Shown here piece by piece: positions 21,351 through 32,915 of a stretch of 64,000 nucleotides of DNA (position 1 is the stretch's first letter; each line of letters begins with the position of its first letter). Below the pieces are notes generated by a model that saw only the letters and a program-made list of their open reading frames with translations, was not told the origin of the DNA and did no database searches. Source of the DNA: Lichina pygmaea. Taxonomy: Eukaryota > Ascomycota > Lichinomycetes > Lichinales > Lichinaceae. The position numbers and the translations under genes were made by a program. The stretch is taken from assembly GCA_963422465.1 (NCBI GenBank), contig OY730171.1, positions 4,856,202-4,920,201 of the forward strand. The letters run 5' to 3'.

Positions 21351-22751
21351 ATGCCTGTCAAAAAGAAGAAACCAGACTTCTCCCAGAACACTACCAGAAA
21401 AACAACACCTTCTCCAACAATGCCAGCTCCCAGTTCTGCTGGTACTCAGCCTAGCTCTTCTATCCCCTATCCAGCTCTCCAGAATAACTACAATCTACTG
21501 GACTCATGGCTCAAGACTCAAGCTACCCCAGAATCTGTACTGAAAAGCTGGGAGAATATTAAGAAAAACTCTTGTACTAATGAAGCCCAGTCCACCAAAA
21601 CCCAGTCTCTCCCCACTGGTCTGACCAACAAGATTTTCCAGAAGCTGGAGAATATTAACAAGTGGCTAGACAAGCAAGAATCTAAGCCATCATATACTCA
21701 GGCTGTTCAGAAACATATCCCAGCTCAAATCTCTCTAGCTCCAAGGATTCTGAAGGAAGTTCTTGTCCACCCTGGTAACCAGACACCTGATATAGCTAAC
21801 AGGACTCACATCCAGCTTTTGCAAGCTCTCCAAGACAGACTCCCCAATCCCTATAATAAACAAGTCAGAGCAGTGAGAAAGCTTCCCTCAGAGAATATTC
21901 TTATTAACACTGAAACCCAAGAGACTAAGAGTTTTCTGGAGAAAGACTCTGCCTGGATATCAGCTATTTTTACCAAGGAAGCAACTATCCAACCCAAGAG
22001 ATTCCCAGTGTTGATTTATGAAGTCAGAACCACAGACATCCAGCCAGAAAACCTGGAAAAAACTTGCCAGACTATCCAGAACAGCAACCTGTCCCTGAGC
22101 AAGCAAATCACTATTCTAAGAGCCTACTGGTCAAAGAAGACTATAGCTCAAAAGAAACCAGTTACTTCACTCCACCTGGATCTGGCCACCCCTGAACAGG
22201 CCAATCTTCTAATTGAGAGTGGAGTAGTGCTGGGCCACAGATTGCATAAGGCAGAGTCTTTTCTGGCTAACACAGTGGTGGCACAATACTTCAAGTACTT
22301 TGGGTATGGACACCAAGCTTGCCTGTGCAGGAATCAAGCTGTATGTGGTGTCTGTGGAGGCCAGCATGAAAGAAGGACCTGCTAAATCCCTGAGCAACTG
22401 CTAAAGCCAAAATGCAGCAACTGCAAAGAAGCTCACCCAGTCTGGGCTAGCACATGCCCAGTATGCCAAGAAGCAGTCAAGAAGGTAAGAGAGGCATGGA
22501 TTTCCTGTCCAGGGAAGTATGACATCTCCACTGCTACCACTGTTCCAGTCACACAGTCTCCAGTTACTTTCCCCTTCATACAGACTCTTCCAGGGGGAAA
22601 AAGACGGAAAACCACAGAGCCAACTAGAAGCTCAGAGAGACTCAGAGGAGGGTCTCCAGAAGTGCAAATTCTGTCTACAAGATCAACAAACACAGGGGGA
22701 AAGCAGTCAGTCAACCCCTTCAAGATCTTTGAAGATGAAATGTCTACATGA
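21351..22751 (+). pseudogene. LINE ORF1, 466 codons, one stop
   Basis: Start chosen at MPVKKKKPDF (ATG 21,351), aligned with the ORF1 starts at 17,083 and 4,686; an in-frame leader upstream is not conserved. The order matches copy h: Ser/Pro-rich N-terminus, PSYTQAVQKH, NKQVRAVRKLPSENILI, KRFPVLIYEVRT, LHLDLATPEQANLLIESG, zinc knuckles, and SSERLRGGSPEVQILS near the end. The first knuckle reads YFKYFGYGHQACLC, so two of its cysteines are Tyr (G to A changes). A CAA to TAA stop at 22,383 follows the second knuckle. The TGA at 22,749-22,751 overlaps the ORF2 ATG. Confidence 0.87.
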
Positions 22752-25426
22752 AGAATACAAAGTTCACACTTCTTCAATACAATGTGCAGAAAAGCCAATC
22801 AGTCCAAGAGCTACTTCTAGCAACCCCAACTCTTCAAGAAGTAGATATTATTGCACTTCAAGAACCCTGGAAGAATCCTCACCTTCAAACCAGCACCTCA
22901 ACTGTTTTTTCTTCTTTTCTTCCTTTATATTCTCCAGAGATTGGTAGAACTCTTTTTCTTATTAACAAAAACCTGAATCTGTCATCTCTCCACCCTACTT
23001 TCTGGAGTAAAGACTTTGTTTCTCTTGAAATTCATCTGGAAAACACCTCTACTTCTCTGTGGGTGCATAATCTATACTTCACTCCCTCAAGTCAAGAGAA
23101 CTACCTACAAGCATCAGAAGCTCTTCTCTGTCTACTCCAAAATGCTTTACAAGCAAAAGGGCAGCATATTCTTCTTACAGACTCAAATCTTCACCACCCT
23201 GACTGGTCAAAGAAAAGAAGACTATATTCTGACACTGCACACAAGTTCCAAACTCTAATGAAAAACTCAAATCTGGAGTTAGCTATTGCACCTTTTACAC
23301 CCACAAGAGCTAGATCTCTTTCCCACAAACCCTGTTCACCTATTGATCTTTCCTTTATATCTTCTTCTCTTTCTAACTCTCTAATCTTTTCTAAAATTGC
23401 TTTGCAGTTCTTTCATGGGTCTGACCACAGACCTGTGCTAACTAGCCTGGACCTGGACTCACCAAGAAAAACCTGGAAGCTAGAAAGGAACTGGAAAACA
23501 CTGGACACAAACCTGGCAAAACAAGAGTGTAATAATTTGCAGCTGCTCTTCCACTTTGAAGATAAACATGAAGTGGATGAGTACTTGGAATATCTTAACC
23601 ACTTTCTCCAAGGAATAGCAGACAGATGCACGGAACTCTAGAAGCAATCTAGCCACTCAGTCCCCTGGTGGAACCAAAAGATCCAAACTAAAGTTAAGCA
23701 GGAAAGAAGAATAAGAAGACAAGTGCTCAGAGAACAGGCAAACCAAGAAGAGCTAGAAGAGGCAACTAAGCTCAAGAAGAAAGCTGTCAGAGAAGGCAAA
23801 CAGAACACCTTCAGAAAACAAGTTCATGAGCTAGCCAGTTCCTCAAAATTCTGGAAGCTTGCAAAGTGGGGAAAATCAAAAGCTAACAAGACCTCTGATC
23901 TTCCTCTGGTCCCTGACCTGGAGATTCAAGAAGGACTAGCTAAAAGCTTTGAGGAGAAGACAAAATCTTTCTCAGCTCAATTCTTTCCAGAAGCACTTGT
24001 TCCAGAACCAAGTACAGAAAGTCACCAGAGTACTCCAGAGATCCAGCTTTCTCAGAAGGTTACCACTGAAGAAGTGGAGCAAATTCTGAACAAGAAGAAA
24101 CTTTTTACAGCAGGAGGAAAAGACAAGCTGCTAAATAGATTTCTGAAAGCTCTGGGTCTCAAGTTCTGCCAAGCTATAGCTGTTCTCACATCAACATGCT
24201 GGAGACTGGAATACTTTCCAGAGAGATTCAAGAATGCAAAAACAGTCTGTCTAAGAAAACCTGGCAAGAGAATCTATAACCAAGCTAAAGCCTGGCACTC
24301 TATAGCTCTGCTAAACACAACTGGCAAGCTGATGGAAGCTATTACAGCAGCCAGACTAAGCAAGGTAGCAGAAGAGGTTAAACTCTTGCCAGAAATCTAG
24401 ATAGAGTTCAGGAAAGGCAGATCAACTGAATCAGCATTTTTTCTTCTAACTTCCCAAGTGGAAAAAGTCTGGAAAGAAGGTATAGTTGTATATCTACTTT
24501 CTCTGGACATCTCAGGAGCATATAACAGAGTTCTTCTAGAGATTCTTCAAAAGATTCTGGAGAGAAAAGAAATCCCTCTCTGGCTAACTTCTTGGATCTT
24601 CTTTTTCTGTACCAGATGTACCACCACTCTAGTTTTTGATGACTCTGAGTCCTCTTCTATTCCTATTCACTGTGGAGTCTACCAAGATTCCCCTTTGTCT
24701 CCTATTCTTTTTTTATTCTATATTTCTGAACTTCATGAGACTGTACACTCTCCTACTACTGGTGTTTCTGCTCTGGGATTTGCAGATGATACAAATCTGC
24801 TTGCATTTGGATGCTCTCTTAAAAGCAGTCTTCTGAAGTTGAAGAATACACATCTTAAATATCTATCTTGGACTACAAGACATGGAATAGTCTTCTCTCC
24901 TGAGAAATATAAAATACTTCATTGTTCCAGAAGAAGATCAGACAATCTGCAGCTCAAGCTTAGACTTGGGAATGTGATTCTAAAACCAAAAGAAGTGTGA
25001 GTATTGGGAGTGTACCTGGATGCCAAACTCCACTGGCACAAACACCAGACAATTATTCTTCAAAAAGTACAAAAAGCACTATCTTCTCTTTCTAGAACCT
25101 CTTACTCCACCTGGGGCTTTCTAGTTCTCACAGCATGCCTTGTGTACACTGCAATACTCAGATCTGTACTGAGCTATACAGTGGGAATTTAGTTCAACCC
25201 ACTCAGAAAATCCTCTAATATTTCTTCTCTTATCATATTCCAAAACAAATGTCTGAGACTTATTGGGGGTGCTTTCAAAGCCACTCCTTCTTTTCTATTA
25301 GAGAGTGAGCTTTTTCTTTTACCTCTAGATCTCTATTTTAAATTTCGCACAGCTTGTTTTCTATCTTCTATCCAAACCTCCTCTCTGAAAGATTTTCTTG
25401 ACAGTATCTTTTCTACTATTTCTTCC
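22748..25426 (+). pseudogene. LINE ORF2, endonuclease and RT, several stops
   Basis: The endonuclease is intact in reading (MKNTKFTLLQYNVQKS, ALQEPWKNPH, TDSNLHHPDWSKK, HGSDHRPVLTS). The RT shows LDISGAYNRVLLE, HCGVYQDSPLSPILF and GFADDTNLLAF; the usual PQGSP has become YQDSP. Stops lie at about 23,639 and 24,398 (CAG to TAG), 24,998 (CGA to TGA) and 25,190 (TGG to TAG), all C:G to T:A. The basic linker (WWNQKIQTKVKQERR) is conserved with copies a, c and e. Confidence 0.87.
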
Positions 25427-25544
25427 TATATTTTATTTTATTTTATTCTTACTCTGATTTGGCTGGTGAGCCATGCAGAACTTCTAGATACATGCTTTTT
25501 TTCCCAGAAAACCTTTGAAGGAATAAAAACTGAGACTTGGGTAA
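25427..25544 (-). mobile_element. LINE copy k: 3' UTR end only
   Basis: The reverse complement of the LINE 3' end is present: tail (TTTTA repeats), then the conserved CTGCATGGCTCACCAGCC region, up to the position equivalent to about 9,702 of copy c. It is cut there by the left LTR of Gypsy C. The rest of this copy is not found to the right of Gypsy C. Confidence 0.85.
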
Positions 25545-25811
25545 TGTGACAAGGCAATAGCAGAGCAGAACTCAAGTCTAACTGATTTGGTAACCTTGAC
25601 CTGACTTGGCTTGAGACTTGAGACTTGGATTGATGTACAAGACAAAAGACAAGGAAGGAAAAAAGAAAAGAAGAAGAGAAGAAGCTGGGGGAGCAGGAGA
25701 AGTTCTTATAGGCAGGGGATACAGTGGAGCAAACAGGCAACAGTGCAGATAGAACTTCCCAGCAAGGTGCATGACTTGTGCCAGATATGCAACTGGGCCA
25801 GAACTGTGACA
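25545..25811 (-). repeat. 3' LTR of Gypsy C
   Basis: The 267-bp repeat, TG...CA, matches 36,779-37,045. It sits directly in the 3' UTR of LINE copy k. Confidence 0.9.
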
Positions 25812-26375
25812 TTACCCCTCTCCTTCACATGGCGAACTCCTGTGAGCCTCAGGCTGCTTGTGGGTGTAGTTCTGTGACTGTGGTTTCCTTGGGTATTTCT
25901 CATGGAAGTTGTAGATGGTGTCTTTGGTGTTGTCAAGATACTCAATAGACTCTTCAGTGGCATCTTCAATTGGCTATCCAGACTATTTGACCAGGTACTT
26001 GAACTTCTGTCAAGATGTTGCTGGCTTGGAGTCAAGGATTTCTTCAACCTGGAACTCTTTATCTGTGTCTTGACTAATGACAGGGCCAGAATGTTTATTT
26101 GATTGGCCAGGGATAGGATTAATAGGTGTCAGATGTAGAAGGGAAACATGAAAGACAGGGTAGATCTTGAGAGTGTGTGGAAGCTCCAGATGGCAGGCCC
26201 AGCTTCCGACTGTCTTCAACACCTTGAATAGTCTAATCCACTTGTTGTCAAGCTTTTTGTATAGGTGGCGTGTCCTGATGTTCTTGGTATTCAGCCAAAC
26301 AAGAGCTCCAGTTTGATAGGACAGTAACAGGACTTGATGCAAATTAGTGGTGTGAGCTTGAGCTTCCTGGGATAG

Positions 26376-26972
26376 TGTTGCAGTCTGTACTGTACTGTCC
26401 TATCCGAGTATAGGATTAGGGCGAGAGGTGGAAGGCAGGTTGGTTCTCGCAGGAGAGGAGTGTCAAGGAGTGTGAAGGGGTTTGGTGGAACGTGGTGGTG
26501 GTGACACCTGATCAATGGCTTCGTACAAAAGGATTGTATTGAAGTAGATCTAGTTGTCTGGATCACAACATGAGTTGAAGACAATTGTTCCATAGGGGAA
26601 CTATCACTGGACTATATAGTGCTGGCCTGTCAAGACAATCAAGATTGTCTTGACAGTCTTGACATCAAGACAGGTGAGATTGTCTTGACAGTCCCACCAT
26701 GTTATGCACCCTGCGTCAAGACTGGTGAGATTGTCTCAATGCTTCATGCATCCTGCGTCGAGACTGGTAAGATTGTCTTGATGCTTCATGCATCCTGCGT
26801 CAAGACTGGTGAGATTGTCTCGATGCTTCATGCATGCTGCGTCAAGACTCCTGTGTCTCGACAGTCACGTGACCCCTTGTTGGTTGGTCACTTGACTTCC
26901 ATAGTGTCCTCTTGCCTGGCCCACGGCCTGATTGCCTATAAATGAGTGGCTCCCATCCCCTGGGTCGTAACA
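26376..26972 (-). repeat. 3' LTR of Gypsy B, with internal tandem repeats
   Basis: The LTR carries about four ~45-bp units around 26,660-26,850, each containing a form of CTGCGTCAAGACTGGTGAGA and a GATGCTTCATGCAT segment. The same array is in the right LTR. On the element's strand this lies in U3, where tandem arrays often carry promoter elements. Confidence 0.88.
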
Positions 26973-27016
26973 CTACCCTCCTCTCCTTCATTCATCGTCC
27001 TGATGAATTCTTGAGT

Positions 27017-27507
27017 ATGTCTGCAAAATCACGTGCCTCTGCTTACCGAAACCAACTGGCAGCCCAGATCTGTGATCATAACTTTGTGTCACTTGCTCTG
27101 TGTGACTTCTGTGTTTTGAACCACAAGCCCTGCTTCTGAATGTCTGACAACAACAATAAGTTGAAGTGCGCTGAATGCACTTGTCGTGGGAAGTCCTGTG
27201 TGTCACTTTCTTGGGAGTTGTTGAACATGACTCAAGATAACCTTTGCGAGGATTTGGCTGTTGATGAGGCCAAGCAGGATGCTCTTGTTGAGCAGCTTGC
27301 CAAGCTGCAGGCTTGTGTGTCCTGAAAGCGAAAGGTTCTTGAGGGTGCTGAGGGTCAAGCAAAGAAGAAGCTCCAGTGCCTTGTTGCTGAAATGGAGGTG
27401 GATGGTGAAGACTTGTCAGTGACAGTCATTGACGTGTCTGCACTGCAGGCCGAGCTGTTCAGTCCTGCTTCTGCTGGAACTGCTGCAGGAGGAGCTGGCA
27501 GTTCATG
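27017..27507 (+). other. Antisense accessory reading frame in Gypsy B
   Basis: On the strand opposite to pol, between the 3' LTR and the chromodomain, the sequence encodes a Cys-rich segment (CDFCVLNHKPC, then KCAECTCRGKSC) followed by an Ala/Leu/Glu/Lys-rich, coiled-coil-like segment (DEAKQDALVEQLAKLQA). Spacing of the Cys pairs recalls small zinc-binding proteins annotated next to fungal retroelements. The frame looks broken. Its function is unknown; the conserved-looking composition against the pol strand makes chance unlikely. Confidence 0.6.
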
Positions 27508-30500
27508 AGGTTCCTGAGTGGTTCCCAGGTATTTTCCAAGTCTGGGTAGTTTTTCCACTTGACAAGGTATCACTGACCTTTTCTCTTCAAGATCTGTTTG
27601 ACCTTGAATTCCTGTTCTTCCTCTGGTTGGTAATGAAATGTTTCCTGCAAGGGTGTGCTCTGGTCGGCTAATTTGATCATTAAGATGTGAAAGTTTGGGT
27701 GTACCTGAGCGTCTCTCGGTAGTTGCAGTCTGACGTTGACTGGTCCAGTTTTTTCTTCGACTGAAAATAGTCTGACCTTGACATGGTCCAGTTTCTTTAT
27801 TCTTGGTTTCTTTGTTTTCCAATTTCTTGTGAGGAGGTAGACTTTATCCCCCTTCTTTAGCTGAGGTGCCATTTTCGATTTCTTGTCTATTTGACGTTGC
27901 ATTCTTTCTGAGGTCTCTTGAAGGTAGTGCCTCATCATTGTGTGTGTTTGTCGTAGGAGCTTGTCATGTTGGAGTGCTTTCTCCGTGTTTGGTGAAGCTC
28001 TGCTTGGCATCCTGATGTTCGCATGTTGTCCAAAATTGGCAAAAAATAGTGATTCCTTTGTTGAGTCTGATCTGTGCTGGTTGATTGCCAGCTGTGCCAC
28101 CAGTAATAACTGTACCCAATTGCTGTGGGTCTGGTTGATGTAATGCTGTAAGTAAGTCTCCAGGACTTGGTTTGCTCACTCTGTCTGGCTGTCAGTTTGT
28201 GGGTGATAGGCTGTAGACATTTTGGGTTTTGTTCCCATGGCTGCACTGATTGTCTTCCAGTAGTTGGATGTGAAGAGTTTGTCTCTGTCTGTAATGATCA
28301 TGATCAGAACTCTGTGGTCTCTGACCAATCTGTCCAGTAAGAGGTGTCCCAACTGTTCTGCTGTGTGGGTCTCCTTGAATGGTACTGCTATTAGATATTT
28401 TGTGAATCTGTCCACTATCACCATAATCAAGTTGTAGGTGATTCCTGTGACTGGGTCTTTGGACTTGGGTAGCTTTGTGATGAAGTCCATTGACACGTCT
28501 TCCCACAGGCCTCTTGGTATTGTGTTCGGGTGTCCTTCTCTGTATAGCTTATGTCTTCCATGTTTGTTTTTCTGGCATAGTAGACACTTGCTGATGTAGT
28601 TTGTGACATGTTGTCAGAGGTTAATGACATTGTTCCCTGCCCATTAGATAAGGTCTGTGGTCTTGGAGATTCCTGGGTGACCATGTGCTGGATTATCGTG
28701 GTAGTTCCTTATTAGTTCTTCAGTGTCTTCTGCCGTGAGCTTGTTGATCTGTGGTTGAGGTACCAGGTTTCCTTGCTGGTCCTGCTGTAAGATCGTTCCT
28801 TGGTGTTCATCATCTTCCATGTGGTCTTTTTGTCAGCTTAGTGCGTCTGCTCTCCTATTGTCTTGTCCAGGGGTATACAAGATCTTGAACTTGTGTTGCC
28901 CTAGGAGTTCAGCCCATCTGACTTGCTGTCTGTTCAGCTTCTTGGTTGTCGTGAACGTTGTCAGATTCTTGTGGTCTGTGAGAACAGTGAGTTCAGAACT
29001 GCTTTCCGTGTACACTCTCCAGTGTTCGAGTGTGTTGACAACTGCCAGTAGCTCTTTATCGTGGATATCATAGTTTTGTTCCGCTTGTGTCATTTTTCGT
29101 GAGTAGTAGGCAACTGGGTGCCACTTGCTGTCTGCCTGTTGGTATAGACATGCTCCCACTGCCTGATCTGAAGTGTCCGTCTTGATTTGTGTTGGTTGGC
29201 CTGTCTTGAAGTTGAGGAGAACTGGTTCCTTGGTGCAAGTGTCCTTGAGCTGTTGGAATACTTTTTGTTGTCTCTCTGTCCACCAGTACTCCACATCCTT
29301 CTTTGTGAGTTCTGTCAGTGGTGTTGCTATCTGTGAGTAGTTCTTAATGAACTGTCAGTTGAAGTTGGCAAATCCTAGGAAGGCTTGTACTTCCTTAACT
29401 GATGTCAGTGTTGGCCATTGCTGAATCACTTTGATTTTCTCAGGGTCAATCTTGATCCCTTTGATCCCTATGATGTATCCGAGGAATTCAACTTCCGGTT
29501 TATTGAACTTGCATTTCTTTGGGTTGAGCTTGAGCCCTGCTTCTTGTAGGCATCGTAGAACATCCTTCACATGTTTGGTATGTTCCTGTTGCGTGTTCGA
29601 GTAGACAAGAATGTCATCCAGGTAGGCGATAGCTGTTTGGTCCAGGTGTGCTCTGATGATGTTGTTGATCAATGCTTGACATGTTGCTGGTGTGTTCGTG
29701 AGTCCGAATAGCATAACCAGATACTTGTAGTGTCTGTATCAGGTTCTGAAGGCTGTCTTCCATTCTTCTCCTTCTTTCATGCGTATCAGGTTGTATACTC
29801 CTTTCAAGTCCAGCTTGGTAAAGATTGTAGCTTGGCTGATCCTGTCTCGCAATTCGTTCGCATTTGGCAACAGATATCAGTTCTTGATGGTAATGTTGTT
29901 GAGTTTCCTGTAATCCACACAAAGTTGAAAACTTCTGTTTTTCTTTGGTGCAAATAGTATCGGGTATCCTGCTGGCGATTGAGATTCTTGAATGAAACCC
30001 TTTTTCAGGTTTTCCTCCAGGTACTCGCGAAGTACTTGGAGCTCTTTCTCTGATAACTGGTAAATTGGTCCAAATCCTGGCTCTGTCCCTGGTTGCAACT
30101 TGATCTCATGATCCCAAGGTTGGTGCTTAGGCAACACTGCTGTTGTTGTCTCTTCCTGAAAGAGGTTATCATACCCAGGTCAGTACTCTTCAGGGATCTC
30201 CAGAGGGTTAACAACTTCCTCTCTCTTCATCTCTGACTGTTTGGCCACCTGGTTCCGGGGTATGCCTGTCAAGGCGGACCTCTTCTCTTGAGAGTTGTCC
30301 TTTCTGTCAGTGAGGTTCCACTGAGGACTCCTTCCCTCATCTGTCCATGCCTTCTGCGGCTGGTAACAGGTCCGAGCTGTGTTGTTAGTGCAGTTCCTAA
30401 ATGTGAGTACTCCTGTCTTCCAGTTAACAACTGGGTTGTGCTTCTTTAGCCAAGGCATCCCCAAATAGATATCCTGAGTGGCCAACTTGACAATATCAAG

Positions 30501-32314
30501 GTGGATCCTTTCAGCATAGTGTCCAGTAACTATTTCCATTGGCTGCGTCTCATGGCAGACTAGCTCTGTCTGTCCATTTGCTATCACGAGCTGATAGGGC
30601 TGTTGCTTGCGTCTCCTTCCAGTGCTGAGGGTGTCGTAAAGTTGTCTTGAGATGTAGTTTCCACTGGCTCCAGAGTCAACAAGTGCGTATGTCTGTACTG
30701 GCGTGTTGGCGTGTAGTGACACAGGCAATCGCAGGTGCTTTGCATTGCTAGGGGTCATGTTGTTGAGCTCCTGATGTTGCCCCTTGACAAGGGAGTTCAG
30801 TCTTTTCCTGATTGAAGTGTCTTTCCACTGACTGGGCAATGGGTCCAGCCATTCCCATCAGTCCTGAGGAATCTGTTCATGAATTTGTCTTGCTGATGCT
30901 TGCCACATCCAGGCTTGAGGTAGTACTGCCAATTGTTGATGTAGCAGTTGTGGTTGTTGCCTTGCTGTAGGAACATGAGGTGTTCATGCCAGTCATGTGT
31001 GTGCCCGGGGAATGCGGTGTGTTGGTGTTTGACCCAAAGATGGATCTCACACACATCCTTCTCGCAATTGACCCAATGCTTGTGGCAGGTGGTGTGGTAG
31101 GGTGAATGTCCTCCGTACCTTCGTAGTTGTTCATGGTAGGTGCAGTAGTACTTTGTGCAAAACCTCCACTGTAGTTCGCTGTGCTGTAGATTTTGTGGGT
31201 CCATGCTGTAAGCATAGCTTCCTTGTGGTATTTCTTCTTTGATAGACACGGGTTTGTCTCAGTCTCCATCAGAGGTGGTTAAGGGCTTCTGTCCCTTGTC
31301 CTGACCTGTCTGTTCTGGTAGGTCCTTGCCTCCTGATGTTACTAGTTGGTGGGCTGCTTCCAATGTCTGATCATAGTTATCCTATTGTTTGAGGGATAGC
31401 TGAGCCTCTCCTGATGGGTCCTCTGGCTTGATGACATTCCAGTCTCTGTCAAGTGTATTAAGTTGCTGTCAGTGCACCTTGTTCTTTGAACAACAGTCTT
31501 TCGCCATGTGGCCTAGCTTGCCACAGGCATAGCACTTCAGTGCTTTCCCCTTTTTGTTGTTCCTTCCCTTCGTGAACCTTCCCTTGTGGTGGACTGCATC
31601 CAGTTCCATGGGTGTATAGCTATATGGGTCATGTGGTGGTGCCTTGTTAGGTGGCTTGTAGTGGTTGCTCACATGCCATGCAGGGTAGCTGTATCCTCTG
31701 TCGTGGTGTTTCTCCATCACTCGCTTGAATAGTTTGTTATCAATGTTGATTGCTTGTGCGATGAGTTTGTCCAGTGTGTCGACCACTTGTCTGTTGAAGG
31801 TGATTTCATCCTTCATGTTTTCCTTGAGTCCACGTCAGTACATGACCATCAGGGTGTTGTTGTCCCAGTCAGTCAGTACTGAGTATTGTTTGAACTGCGT
31901 GGTGTACTCTGCAGCTGAGTGTTGTTGCTTGATGTGCTGGATTATTTGTATAGCCACTTTGTCTTTGTTAGATAGTCCAAGGATCCTTTTGATCTTGTCC
32001 TTGAATCACGTCTATTTTGTCATCCATTCTGTTGTGCTGTCGTGGTCTCTGTTTCCTGAGAGATGTTTGTTGACGTAGGGCTTGATCCATCAATAAGCAT
32101 TACCTCTCATGTAAGTGGTTGCGAAGAGGGGCCACTTGTCCTTAGGCAGCTTTGTCTCTGGTTGGAATTGAAAGTAGACTTGGAGTTGCATGAGCCAGTC
32201 GTCGACCTTGTTTCTTTTACTGTAGAACAGGTCTGGCTTGGCAACACTAATCTTTCCATCTGGGAAGTTGGGGTTGGTTGCTCCTGAGGTACTCATCCTT
32301 GAGGGTCTTCAAAG

Positions 32315-32915
32315 TGTTGCAGTCTGTACTGTACTGTCCTATCCAAGTATAGGATTAGGGCGAGAGGTGGAAGGCAGGTTGGTTCTCACAGGAGAGGAGT
32401 GTCAAGGAGTGCGAAGGGGTTTGGTGGAACATGGTGGTGGTGACACCTGATCAATGGCTTCGTACAAAAGGATTGTATTGAAGTAGATCTAGTTGTCTGG
32501 ATCACAACATGAGTTGAAGATGATTGTTCTATAGGGGAACTATCACCAGACTATATAGTGCTGGCCTGTCAAGACAATCAAGATTGTCTCGACAGTCTTG
32601 ACGTCAAGACGGGTGAGATTGTCTTGACAGTCCCACCATGTTATGCACCCTGCGTCAAGACTGGTGAGATTGTCTTGATGCTTCATGCATCCTGCATCAA
32701 GACTGGTAAGATTGTCTTGATGCTTCATGCATCCTGCGTTGAGACTGGTGAGATTGTCTTGATGCTTCATGCATGCTGTGTCAAGACTCCCGTGTGTGTC
32801 TTGACAGTCACATGACCCCTTGTTGGTTGGTCACTTGACTTCCATGGTGTCCTCTTGCCTGGCCCGCGGCCTGATTGCCTATAAATGAGTGGCTCCCATC
32901 CCCTGGGTCGTAACA
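32315..32915 (-). repeat. 5' LTR of Gypsy B
   Basis: The 601-bp copy is on the gag side, ending 19 nt before the gag ATG region at 32,296. It carries the same U3 tandem array at about 32,600-32,790. Confidence 0.9.

Larger units (their letters stand above)
20927..25426 (+). mobile_element. LINE copy j, nearly full length
   Basis: The copy has about 380 nt of 5' UTR with three monomers, both ORFs with the ATGA overlap, and ORF2 past the RT. It lacks the first ~200 bp of 5' UTR, and at 25,426 (IFSTISSYI) it is cut by the tail of a minus-strand LINE (copy k), so the zinc motif and 3' UTR are missing. With the other copies it gives an expected whole element of about 5.2 kb. Confidence 0.88.
26376..32915 (-). 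mobile_element. Gypsy B: Ty3/Gypsy chromovirus nested in Gypsy C
   Basis: LTRs lie at 26,376-26,972 (597 bp) and 32,315-32,915 (601 bp), TGTTGCAGTC...CGTAACA on the plus strand, with a perfect 5-bp target duplication GATAG at 26,371-26,375 and 32,916-32,920. Minus-strand parts, right to left: gag (from 32,296) with a CCHC knuckle (CYACGKLGHMAKDC, about 31,500), protease (about 30,700, ALVDSGASGNYI), RT (about 30,140-29,360, AYLDDILVYS), RNase H (about 29,290-28,830), integrase (about 28,680-27,700, with HPQTDSQTE) and a chromodomain (about 27,630-27,480). Between chromodomain and 3' LTR an accessory frame runs on the opposite strand. The LTRs differ by a few percent, mostly CG versus CA/TG. 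The element is broken, though less than Gypsy C. Confidence 0.9.

Noticed and set aside
26619-26945. Repetitive open frame in the Gypsy B LTR (and its twin at 32,558)
   Set aside because: It is simply the LTR's tandem array read in frame.
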